In this document: piece by piece, positions 11,015 through 18,445 of the stretch
How positions within the stretch are numbered: the stretch's first letter is position 1
How the letters are laid out: each line of letters opens with the position of its first letter
NCBI GenBank assembly: GCA_012797735.1
Contig: JAAZOP010000212.1
Coordinates: 1-36,107 of the forward strand
Origin: Myxococcales bacterium
GTDB taxonomy: Bacteria; Myxococcota_A; Polyangia; DRWM01; JAAZOP01
Length of the DNA: 36,107 bases
Direction: 5' to 3'
Position numbers and translations under genes: made by a program
Notes under the pieces: model-generated
Seen by the model: only the letters and a program-made list of their open reading frames with translations
The model's database searches: none
Told to the model about the DNA's origin: nothing

Positions 11015-11364
11015 GACTCGACGAACTGGCTCGGTCGCTGGACTTGCGCCTGTTGACGCCGGAGCTGGCCGATGCGGGTTCCGCCGAAGTCGTCGCGGGG
11101 CACGTCTCGGACATGCTGTCGGATGTATTGGCCAACGCTCCGCCGGGCGGCGTGCTGGTCACGATCCAGGTGCACCTCAACGTGATCGCCGTCGCCGTCC
11201 ACGCGGGATTGGCCGGTGTGATCTTTGCGGCCGGGCGCACGCCCGAGGATGCGGTGCGACAGCGGGCCGTGGAACAGCAGTTGCCGCTGTACGTATCGGA
11301 CGCTTCGGCGTTCGACGTGGTGGGTCGGCTGTGGAGCCTGGGTGTGAAGGGGCGGAATGCGTGA
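11011..11364 (+). CDS. DRTGG-domain protein, second copy
   Basis: A 117-residue single-domain protein. It has GHVSDMLSDVLANAPPGGVLVT, then NVIAVAVHAGLAGVIFAAGRTPEDAV, then EQQLPLYVSDASAFDVVGRLW, the same order of elements as the protein at 9090 but closer to the usual DRTGG form. I chose the ATG at 11011 because GAGGAGG precedes it and it overlaps the previous stop (ATGA); an in-frame ATG at 10978 lies inside the preceding gene and has no reason to be used. The two copies flank the RsbW-hydrogenase fusion. A ligand-binding or partner-switching role is inference; there is no catalytic motif. Confidence 0.8.
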   Translation: MRLDELARSLDLRLLTPELADAGSAEVVAGHVSDMLSDVLANAPPGGVLVTIQVHLNVIAVAVHAGLAGVIFAAGRTPEDAVRQRAVEQQLPLYVSDASAFDVVGRLWSLGVKGRNA

Positions 11365-12092
11365 GGCTCTTCGACGCCGACCTGCACGTTCACACCGCGC
11401 TCTCGCCGTGCGGCGCGGACGAGATGACGCCGCCGGCGATCGTCCGGGAGGCGCGTCGACGGGGTCTGGCGATGCTGGCGATCTGCGACCACAACAGCGC
11501 CCGCAACGTCCCGGCGGTCCGGGCGGCCGCCGGCGGGGATCCGGTGGTGCTGGCCGGCATCGAGGTTACGACGGCCGAGGAGATCCACGTGCTGGGGCTG
11601 TTTGGCGACGACGAGGCCGCGCTGGCGACGGGCGAGGCGGTGGGGGCCACCTTGCCGCTGGCGGGCGTCGCCTCCCGGCGGCACTACGGGGCGCAGACGG
11701 TGTGCGATGCCGAGGGTCGTGCGGTGGACGAGGAACGGCGTCTGCTCGCGGCAGCCTCGGGTTTCCCGCTCGGGGCGGCGGTCGAGCTGATCCGGCGGCA
11801 CGGGGGGCTGGTCGTGGCCTGCCACCTCGACCGGCCATCGTTCAGCGTGTTCTCGCAGCTCGGGCTGTGGCCGGCCGACGTGAGGTTCGACGCGATCGAG
11901 ATCTCCGCGGCCGATGCCGCGCCGCCCTGGCGCGAGGCCGTGCGCGCTCTGCCGCACCCCGTGTTGCGGGGCTCGGACGCGCACTGCCTCGACGAACTGG
12001 GCGCCTGCCGGAGCCGCTTGCGGCTCGCGGCGCCGGGCTTCTCCGAGTTCGCGCTGGCGCTGCGGGGCGCCGGCGGACGGGGGGTCGCCTGA
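11361..12092 (+). CDS. PHP-domain metal-dependent phosphoesterase
   Basis: 243 residues of the PHP superfamily (histidinol-phosphatase/polymerase type TIM-like barrel). Metal ligands are visible in order: DLHVHTALSPCG near the N-terminus, AICDHNS, GIEVTTAEEIHVLGLF, VVACHLDRPSF and GSDAHCLDELG. These suggest an intact multi-metal phosphoesterase. Substrates of this group vary (histidinol phosphate, 5' ends of nucleotides, phosphonucleosides), so none is assigned. The GTG start at 11361 overlaps the previous stop (GTGA) and the stop overlaps the next ATG, placing it inside the coupled regulatory module. It might remove a phosphate or a nucleotide signal made or sensed by its neighbours; that is speculation from context. 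Confidence 0.88.
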   Translation: MRLFDADLHVHTALSPCGADEMTPPAIVREARRRGLAMLAICDHNSARNVPAVRAAAGGDPVVLAGIEVTTAEEIHVLGLFGDDEAALATGEAVGATLPLAGVASRRHYGAQTVCDAEGRAVDEERRLLAAASGFPLGAAVELIRRHGGLVVACHLDRPSFSVFSQLGLWPADVRFDAIEISAADAAPPWREAVRALPHPVLRGSDAHCLDELGACRSRLRLAAPGFSEFALALRGAGGRGVA

Positions 12093-12637
12093 TGCAGGAG
12101 CTGTCCCTTCATCTGTTGGACCTGCTCGAGAACGCCGTGCGCGCCGGCGCGCGAACGATCCTGGTGTCGATCGACGAGGACCCGGCTCGCGACCGGCTGG
12201 TGCTGAGCGTGGAGGACGACGGGTCCGGCTTCCCCGAGCCGGCGGAGCGGGTGCTCGATCCGTTCTTCACGACGAAGGAAGGCAAGCGCACCGGACTCGG
12301 ACTGAGCCTGTTGCGGACCGCGGCGGAGCAGGCCGGCGGCGGCCTGAGGCTCGGCCGTTCGTCGCTCGGCGGCGCGCTCGTCGTCGCCGAACTGCGGCTC
12401 GGGCACGTCGACCGGATGCCGCTCGGCGACCTGCCGGGCACGTTGTTCGCCATGGCCTGCACGCACCCGGAGCTGGTCCTGCAGTGCCGGGTTCGGTCGG
12501 CGGCCGGAGAACGACGGGCGGTTTCATGGGAAGCCGGCGAAGACGGGTCGGATGCGGCGCGCGGCGGGTGGGTCGCCGCGCGGCGGTTCGCGGAACGGGT
12601 GCGCGAGGATCTGCGGGAATTGCAGGTGACTGCGTAG
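12092..12637 (+). CDS. Stand-alone HATPase (histidine-kinase-like ATP-binding) protein
   Basis: 181 residues. The GHKL ATP-binding fold is clear: N-box DLLENAVRAGA, G1 box DDGSGF, F-box DPFFTTKEGKRTGLGLSLL. There is no dimerisation/phospho-acceptor HisKA domain, so it cannot be a complete histidine kinase by itself. The C-terminal third (HVDRMPLGDLPGTLFAMACTHPELVLQC) is not kinase-like and looks like a dedicated extension. The ATG overlaps the TGA of the PHP gene. It could phosphorylate a partner, as RsbW-type proteins do, or act as an ATP-dependent switch. It is distinct from the HATPase at the start of the 9449 fusion, so the module holds two different GHKL proteins. 27 bases separate it from the first hydrogenase structural gene. 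Confidence 0.85.
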   Translation: MQELSLHLLDLLENAVRAGARTILVSIDEDPARDRLVLSVEDDGSGFPEPAERVLDPFFTTKEGKRTGLGLSLLRTAAEQAGGGLRLGRSSLGGALVVAELRLGHVDRMPLGDLPGTLFAMACTHPELVLQCRVRSAAGERRAVSWEAGEDGSDAARGGWVAARRFAERVREDLRELQVTA

Positions 12638-12664
12638 TCACCGGGAAAGCGAAGGAGGAGAACG

Positions 12665-13192
12665 ATGGAGAGCGGATGCTGCAGCTGCGAGAAGGGCCGG
12701 GAGCCGACGGAACAGGAGCTCCTCGCCCGGTTGGACGAGGTGCTCGACGACTATGCGGGCAAGGCCGGGGCCCTGATCCCCGTGCTGCAAATCGCCCAGG
12801 GGCTGTTCGGCTACCTCCCCGAGACGGCGCTCAAGCGCATCGCCGAGCGACTCGGCAAGTCGTACAGCGAGGTGGCGGGCGTCGTGGGGTTCTACTCGTT
12901 CTTCACCACCGTGCCGCGCGGCCGGCACCTGATCCGCGTCTGCCTCGGCACGGCCTGCTACGTCCGCGGCGGCAAGCAGGTGCTCGACACGTTCAAGAGC
13001 GAACTCAAGATCGATGTCGGCGAGACCACCCCGGACCGGCTGTTCACGCTCGAGGTCGCGCGCTGCTTCGGCGCCTGCGGCCTCGCTCCGGCGATCATGA
13101 TCGATGAGGACGTGCACCACCGCGTGAAGCCGGTGAAGGTGCGCGAACTCCTCGCACCGTATCGGGCGGATGCCAAGGCCGAAGTGGCCTAG
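12665..13192 (+). CDS. hndA: NAD(P)-linked [FeFe]-hydrogenase subunit HndA/HydC (NuoE-like)
   Basis: A 175-residue thioredoxin-like [2Fe-2S] protein homologous to the 24-kDa subunit NuoE of complex I. It has the N-terminal helical region with IPVLQIAQGLFGYLPE and VAGVVGFYSFFTTVPRG, and the four cluster cysteines in CLGTACYVRGG and EVARCFGACGLAP. In HydABC/HndABCD enzymes this subunit contacts the flavoprotein and takes part in electron transfer between NAD(P)H, ferredoxin and H2. An additional CCSC stretch at residues 5-8 is not typical of NuoE. GGAGGAG precedes the ATG. It begins the structural part of the island in the order hndA-hndB-hndC-hndD. Confidence 0.95.
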   Translation: MESGCCSCEKGREPTEQELLARLDEVLDDYAGKAGALIPVLQIAQGLFGYLPETALKRIAERLGKSYSEVAGVVGFYSFFTTVPRGRHLIRVCLGTACYVRGGKQVLDTFKSELKIDVGETTPDRLFTLEVARCFGACGLAPAIMIDEDVHHRVKPVKVRELLAPYRADAKAEVA

Positions 13193-13202
13193 GGAGGCGA
13201 CA

Positions 13203-13574
13203 ATGGGCGACAAGATCCAGAGCGTGGCCGAGTTGAAGGCGCTGGCCGCCAAGGCGCGCGAGGAACTCGAGATCCGCGGCGCTCCGAAGGCGACCGTGAT
13301 CAATGTCCACATGGGCACCTGCGGCATCGCCGCCGGCGCCCGAGACGTGCTGGCCTGCCTGGCGGCGGAACTGGAGGCGGCGGGCGTCCGGGATGTGACC
13401 CTGCGCCAGTCCGGCTGTGCGGGCCTCTGCAGTCAGGAACCGATGCTGACGTTGACCGACAAGAACGGAACGCAGTTCCGCTACGGCAAGCTCGACAGCG
13501 CGCGCGTGCGCGAGATCGTCCGCGAGCACGTGGTCGGCGGCACCGCGGTCGCCAATTACCTGATCCGCCTGTAG
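13203..13574 (+). CDS. hndB: HndB-type [2Fe-2S] thioredoxin-like ferredoxin subunit
   Basis: A 123-residue thioredoxin-like [2Fe-2S] ferredoxin. Cluster ligands lie in HMGTCGIAAGA and SGCAGLCSQEP. Size, fold and position between the NuoE-like and NuoF-like genes match HndB of the Desulfovibrio NADP-reducing hydrogenase. In three-subunit HydABC enzymes this domain is present only as part of the flavoprotein subunit; here both the separate HndB and an N-terminal copy in HndC exist. AGGGAGG precedes the ATG at 13203. Confidence 0.92.
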   Translation: MGDKIQSVAELKALAAKAREELEIRGAPKATVINVHMGTCGIAAGARDVLACLAAELEAAGVRDVTLRQSGCAGLCSQEPMLTLTDKNGTQFRYGKLDSARVREIVREHVVGGTAVANYLIRL

Positions 13575-13593
13575 GGAACGGGAGGCAGAAGCG

Positions 13594-16500
13594 ATGGACA
13601 AGGTACGAAGCCACTTCCTCGTCTGCGCCGGCGGCGGCTGCGTCGCCTCCGGTGCGCTGGAGTTCGCTGCCGCCCTTCGCAGCGCCATCGACAAGCAAGG
13701 GCTGGCGGAGGAGATCAAGGTCGTCGAGACGGGCTGCCTCGGCCCCTGCGCGGCCGGACCCGTCGCCGTGGTCTATCCCGACGGCACGTTCTACCAGAAG
13801 CTGAAGGCCGCCGACGCCGCCGAGATCGTCGAGCAGCATCTGCTCAAGGGACGACCCGTCGAACGGCTGCTCTACAAGAAGCCCGCCGGCGACGAGGCCG
13901 TCCCGGCGCTGGGCAAGCTCTCGTTCTTCAAGGACCAGGTGAAGATCGTCCTGCGGAACTGCGGCCTGATCGACCCCACGCGCATCGAGGAGTACCTGGC
14001 GCGGGACGGCTACCTGGCCCTGGCCAAGGCGTTGACCGAGATGACGCCCGAGCAGGTGATCGAGGAGGTCAAGAAGTCCGGCATCCGGGGACGCGGCGGA
14101 GCCGGCTTCCCCACCGGCCTGAAGTGGGCGTTCGCCCGCAAGGCCCAGGGACCCAGGAAGTACGTGCTGTGCAACGCGGACGAGGGCGATCCCGGCGCCT
14201 TCATGGACCGCAGCGTCCTGGAGGGCGACCCGCACAGCGTGATCGAGGCGATGGCGATTGCCGCCTACGCCGTAGGCGCGGCCCAGGGGTTCGTCTACGT
14301 CCGTGCCGAATACCCGCTGGCGGTCAAGCGGCTGGGCATCGCGATCGATCAGGCCCGCCAGCGCGGCCTGCTCGGCGCGAAGATCCTCGGCACAGACTTC
14401 TCCTTCGACCTGGAGATCCGCATGGGCTCCGGCGCCTTCGTCTGCGGCGAGGAGACCGCGCTGATGACTTCCATCGAGGGCAACCGGGGCGAACCCCGTC
14501 CACGACCTCCATTTCCGGCCGTCAAGGGCCTGTGGGGCATGCCCTCCTTGCTGAACAACGTCGAGACGTACGCCGCGATCCCGATGATCATCCTCAAGGG
14601 CGGCGACTGGTACGCCTCCTACGGCACCGAGAAGAGCAAGGGTACCAAGGTCTTCGCCCTCGCCGGCGCGGTGAACAACACCGGCCTGGTCGAGGTGCCG
14701 ATCGGCATGTCGCTGGGCGAGATCGTCTACGACGTGGGCGGCGGGATCCCGGGCGGCAAGAAGTTCAAGGCCGCCCAGGTCGGCGGCCCCTCCGGCGGGT
14801 GCATCCCCCGCGAGCACCTGAACGTCCCGATGGACTACGAGACCCTGCAGGAACTCGGCGCGATCATGGGCTCGGGCGGGCTGATCGTCATGGACGAGGA
14901 CGCCTGCATGGTCGATGTCGCCCGCTTCTTCCTCGAGTTCGTCCAGGACGAATCGTGCGGCAAGTGCGTCCCCTGCCGGATCGGCACGAAGCGGATGCTG
15001 GAGATCCTCGAGCGCATCTGCCGCGGCGAGGGCGTCGAGGGGGACGTCGAGCGTCTGGTCGCGCTCGGCAACCGGATCAAGGACACCGCGCTATGCGGCC
15101 TCGGTCAGAGCGCCCCCAACCCCGTGCTGTCCACGATCCGGCACTTCCGTCACGAGTACGACGCGCACATCCGCGCCAAGCGCTGCGTCGCGGGCGTCTG
15201 TCCCGAACTCGTCCGCGCTCCCTGCCAGAACGCCTGCCCGGCCGGCGTCGATGTCCCGGGCTACGTGTCGCTGACCGGCGAGAAGCGCTATGCGGAGGCG
15301 CTGCGGTTGCACCGCGAGCGCAACCCGCTGACGGCCGTCTGCGCCCGCGTCTGCTTCCACACCTGCGAGGACAAGTGCCGCCGCTCCACCCTCGACGCCC
15401 CGGTCTCGATTCGCGGAGTCAAGCGCTACCTCGCCGACCAGGAGGTGACCGTCCAGCTGCCCGAGGTGCGCGACAACCCGGAGAACGCGGCACGGAAGAT
15501 CGCCGTCATCGGGGCGGGTCCGGCCGGCCTTTCCTGCGCCTACTTCCTGGCCCGTCTCGGATACCGGCCGACGGTCTTCGAGGCCGAGCCGAAGCCCGGC
15601 GGGATGCTGGTCCAGGCGATTCCGGCCTACCGACTGCCCCGCGAGATCGTCGAACGCGAGGTGCGGATGATCGAGCGGCTGGGGGTGGACATCCAGACGG
15701 GCCAGCGGCTGGGGCGCGACTTCACCCTGCCCGGCCTCCGCCAGCAGGGCTACGAGGCGGTGTTCCTCGGCGTCGGCGCCCCGAAGGGGGCGCGCCTCGG
15801 CATCCCCGGCGAGCAGGCCGAGGGGGTGGCCGAGGCGTTGACGTTCCTCAAGCGCTACAACCTCGGCGGCGCGGGCCGCGTCGGCGGGCGGGTGGTCGTG
15901 ATCGGCGGCGGCAACGCCGCGATCGATGCCGCCCGCACCGCCCTGCGCCTCGGTGCCGACACCGTCACCGTGCTCTACCGCCGCACCCGCGGGGAGATGC
16001 CGGCCTACGGCGAGGAGATCGAGGAGGCCGAGCGTGAGGGTGTCACGATCCGCGAGCTGGTGGCCCCCGAGGAGATCCTCGTGCGCGACGGCAAGGTCGC
16101 CGGCGTGCGGAGCCGCAAGATGGTCCTGGGCCCCTACGACCGCAGCGGCCGGCGACGCCCGCAACCCGCCGAGGAGGCGCCCTTCGTCGTCGAGGCCGAT
16201 CAGGTCATTGCCGCCATCGGCCAGGTGCTCGAGCCGTCGGAGTTCGTGGACGGCCTGGGCCTGAAGCTGACCCGTCAGGGCTACGTCGAGGCCGACCCGC
16301 TCACCGGTGCGACCTCGATTCCGTGGCTGTTCGCCGGCGGCGACGCCGCCGTCGGACCGTCCTCGGTGGCCGAGGCGGTGGGGGCGGGCGAGCGGGCGGC
16401 GGTCGGCATCGATCGATTCCTGACCGGGGAAATGCATGCCTTCTGGCGCGCCGAGGCGCCCGCCGCGGTGCCCTTCGATCCGAACGCGGATCCCGCGCCG

Positions 16501-16641
16501 TTCCCGCGTGCGCCGATGCGCATGCTTCCCGTGGAGCGGCGCAAGGGGACATTCCAGGAGGTCGAGCTGACGTTCACGGAGGGTGCGGCATTGCAGGAGG
16601 CGAGGCGTTGCCTGCGCTGCGACTACCGCGAATGCAAGTGA
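13594..16641 (+). CDS. hndC: HndC/HydB flavoprotein (NuoF-like) fused to a GltD/NfnB-like NADPH oxidoreductase
   Basis: 1015 residues, about 400 longer than ordinary HndC. Domains: thioredoxin-like [2Fe-2S] (1-90, CAGGGC ... CLGPC); NuoF core with FMN/NAD(P)H motifs GRGGAGFPTGLKW and CNADEGDPGAFMDR; [4Fe-4S] ligands CGKCVPC from Cys455 plus Cys501 in TALCGLG. HndC normally continues into a 2[4Fe-4S] ferredoxin tail. Here, right after KRCVAGVCPE, the chain enters a GltD-type module: CQNACPAGVDVPGYV from Cys544, CARVCFHTCEDKC, FAD motif IAVIGAGPAGLSCAY near 636, NADPH motif VVVIGGGNAAIDAA near 767, and AIGQVLEP with the terminal FAD motif FAGGDAAVGPSSV. The second flavin site may add an NADPH route, as in NfnAB-type bifurcation. 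GGGAGGC precedes the ATG. The C-terminal CLRCDYREC could be a further metal site. Confidence 0.95.
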   Translation: MDKVRSHFLVCAGGGCVASGALEFAAALRSAIDKQGLAEEIKVVETGCLGPCAAGPVAVVYPDGTFYQKLKAADAAEIVEQHLLKGRPVERLLYKKPAGDEAVPALGKLSFFKDQVKIVLRNCGLIDPTRIEEYLARDGYLALAKALTEMTPEQVIEEVKKSGIRGRGGAGFPTGLKWAFARKAQGPRKYVLCNADEGDPGAFMDRSVLEGDPHSVIEAMAIAAYAVGAAQGFVYVRAEYPLAVKRLGIAIDQARQRGLLGAKILGTDFSFDLEIRMGSGAFVCGEETALMTSIEGNRGEPRPRPPFPAVKGLWGMPSLLNNVETYAAIPMIILKGGDWYASYGTEKSKGTKVFALAGAVNNTGLVEVPIGMSLGEIVYDVGGGIPGGKKFKAAQVGGPSGGCIPREHLNVPMDYETLQELGAIMGSGGLIVMDEDACMVDVARFFLEFVQDESCGKCVPCRIGTKRMLEILERICRGEGVEGDVERLVALGNRIKDTALCGLGQSAPNPVLSTIRHFRHEYDAHIRAKRCVAGVCPELVRAPCQNACPAGVDVPGYVSLTGEKRYAEALRLHRERNPLTAVCARVCFHTCEDKCRRSTLDAPVSIRGVKRYLADQEVTVQLPEVRDNPENAARKIAVIGAGPAGLSCAYFLARLGYRPTVFEAEPKPGGMLVQAIPAYRLPREIVEREVRMIERLGVDIQTGQRLGRDFTLPGLRQQGYEAVFLGVGAPKGARLGIPGEQAEGVAEALTFLKRYNLGGAGRVGGRVVVIGGGNAAIDAARTALRLGADTVTVLYRRTRGEMPAYGEEIEEAEREGVTIRELVAPEEILVRDGKVAGVRSRKMVLGPYDRSGRRRPQPAEEAPFVVEADQVIAAIGQVLEPSEFVDGLGLKLTRQGYVEADPLTGATSIPWLFAGGDAAVGPSSVAEAVGAGERAAVGIDRFLTGEMHAFWRAEAPAAVPFDPNADPAPFPRAPMRMLPVERRKGTFQEVELTFTEGAALQEARRCLRCDYRECK

Positions 16642-16659
16642 GGATGAGGAGAGAGCATC

Positions 16660-18432
16660 ATGGCGAAGCTCACGATTGACGGAATCCCGATCGAGGTCCC
16701 CGATGGAACCACCGTGCTCGAGGCCGCCCGGCGGGCCGGTCGCCGCATCCCGACCCTCTGCTACCTCGAGAACGTCCAGGCGATCGGCGCCTGCCGGGTC
16801 TGCACCGTCGAGGTCGAGGGGGCCCGCACGTTGGTCGCCTCCTGCGTCACGCCGGTGGCCGACGGCATGAAGGTGAGGACGAATACCCGTCGCGTCCGAG
16901 AGGCGCGCCAACTGGTGGTCGACCTGCTGCTCTCGGATCATGCCGGCGACTGCCAGACCTGCGTGCGGGGGGACGACTGCGAACTGCAGGCGTTGGCCCG
17001 CGAGCTGGGTGTGCGCCAGGTGACCTACGCCGGAGAGAAGAGCCGCAAGTACCTGGACCAGTCGACGCCGGCCCTGGTGCGCGACAGTTCGAAGTGCGTG
17101 CTGTGCCGGCGTTGCATCACCGTCTGCAACGAGGTCCAGGGCGTCGCCGCGCTGTGGCCGCAGTTTCGCGGTTTCAAGTGCGTGATGGCGCCGGCCTTCG
17201 GGCATGACCTGGAGGAGGTGGTCTGCGTCCAGTGCGGCCAGTGCGGCGCGGTCTGTCCCGTCGGGGCGATCGTCGAGCGCGATCAGATCGACGAGGTCTG
17301 GGCCGCGCTCGACGACCCCCGGAAGCACGTGGTCGTCCAGACCGCCCCCGCGATCCGCGCGGCGCTCGGGGAGTGTTTCGACATGCCCCCGGGCACGCTC
17401 GTCACCGGCAAGATGACGGCTGCGCTGCGCCGTCTCGGCTTCGACGCCGTCTTCGACACCAACTTCACCGCCGACATGACGATCATGGAGGAGGGCACCG
17501 AGCTGCTCACCCGCCTCAAGCGGGCGCTCGTTGATCGGCAGTCCGTGGCGCTCCCGATGTTCACCAGTTGCTCCCCCGGCTGGATCAAGTTCATGGAGCA
17601 CTACTACCCCGACATGGTCGATAACCTCTCGACCTGCAAGTCGCCCCAGCAGATGTTCGGCGCGCTGGCCAAGACCTACTACGCGCAGAAGATCGGCAAG
17701 CGTCCGGAGGACCTGTTCGTCGTGTCGGTCATGCCCTGCACGGCCAAGAAGTACGAGGCGCAGCGCCCGGAGATGAACGGCAGCGGCGTGCGCGATGTCG
17801 ACGTCGTGCTGACGACGCGCGAACTGGGGCGGATGATCCGGCAGGCCGGCATCGACTTCGCGGCGCTGCCCGACGAGGAGATGGACGCGCCGCTCGGGCT
17901 GTCGTCCGGCGCCGCCGACATCTTCGCCAACACCGGCGGCGTGATGGAAGCTGCGCTGCGGACGGCCTGGGAACTCGTCACCGGGCGTCCGTTGCCTTTC
18001 GACAAGCTGCACGTCCAGCCGGTCATGGGCCTCGAGGGGGTCAAGGAGGCCGGCATCACCGTCACCGGCGCGAAACCCGAGTGGTCGTTCCTGGAAGGGG
18101 TCGAGATGAAGGTCGCCGTGGCCCACGGCCTCGGCAACGCCCGCCGGATCATCGAGCGTGTCCGGGCCGGCGAGGCGAGCTACCACTTCATCGAGGTGAT
18201 GACCTGCCCGGGCGGCTGCATCGGAGGCGGCGGCCAACCCCGGTTCACCACCGACGAGGTCCGCCGGGCCCGCATCGCCGCGATCTACAAGGAGGACGAG
18301 GGGAAGAAGCTGCGCAAGTCCCACGAGAACCCGCAGGTCGCGCAGCTCTACGCCGAGTTCCTCGGCGCCCCGCTGGGCGAGAAGTCGCATCACCTGCTCC
18401 ACACGCACTACGAACGCCGGAGCCGCGTCTAG
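16660..18432 (+). CDS. hndD: [FeFe]-hydrogenase catalytic subunit HndD/HydA
   Basis: 590 residues; reversibly interconverts protons and H2 at the H-cluster. The N-terminal [2Fe-2S] domain has CYLENVQAIGACRVC and a later Cys. Next comes the His-Cys [4Fe-4S] motif HAGDCQTCVRGDDC, then 2[4Fe-4S] motifs CVLCRRCITVC and CVQCGQCGAVC. The H-cluster domain carries L1 TSCSPGW (Cys304, Ser305), L2 MPCTAKKYE (Cys360) and L3 EVMTCPGGCIGGGGQP (Cys516, Cys520). The C-terminal small-subunit-like helix region (KLRKSHENPQVAQLY ... HHLLHTHY) is fused, as in HndD. L1 has Ser where many hydrogenases have a second Cys; I recall this form in NAD(P)-linked enzymes, so activity is still expected. Loss of a separate membrane or Tat signal places it in the cytoplasm. 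The genes for its three maturases lie downstream in the same direction. Confidence 0.97.
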   Translation: MAKLTIDGIPIEVPDGTTVLEAARRAGRRIPTLCYLENVQAIGACRVCTVEVEGARTLVASCVTPVADGMKVRTNTRRVREARQLVVDLLLSDHAGDCQTCVRGDDCELQALARELGVRQVTYAGEKSRKYLDQSTPALVRDSSKCVLCRRCITVCNEVQGVAALWPQFRGFKCVMAPAFGHDLEEVVCVQCGQCGAVCPVGAIVERDQIDEVWAALDDPRKHVVVQTAPAIRAALGECFDMPPGTLVTGKMTAALRRLGFDAVFDTNFTADMTIMEEGTELLTRLKRALVDRQSVALPMFTSCSPGWIKFMEHYYPDMVDNLSTCKSPQQMFGALAKTYYAQKIGKRPEDLFVVSVMPCTAKKYEAQRPEMNGSGVRDVDVVLTTRELGRMIRQAGIDFAALPDEEMDAPLGLSSGAADIFANTGGVMEAALRTAWELVTGRPLPFDKLHVQPVMGLEGVKEAGITVTGAKPEWSFLEGVEMKVAVAHGLGNARRIIERVRAGEASYHFIEVMTCPGGCIGGGGQPRFTTDEVRRARIAAIYKEDEGKKLRKSHENPQVAQLYAEFLGAPLGEKSHHLLHTHYERRSRV

Positions 18433-18445
18433 GAAGGACGTTCGG

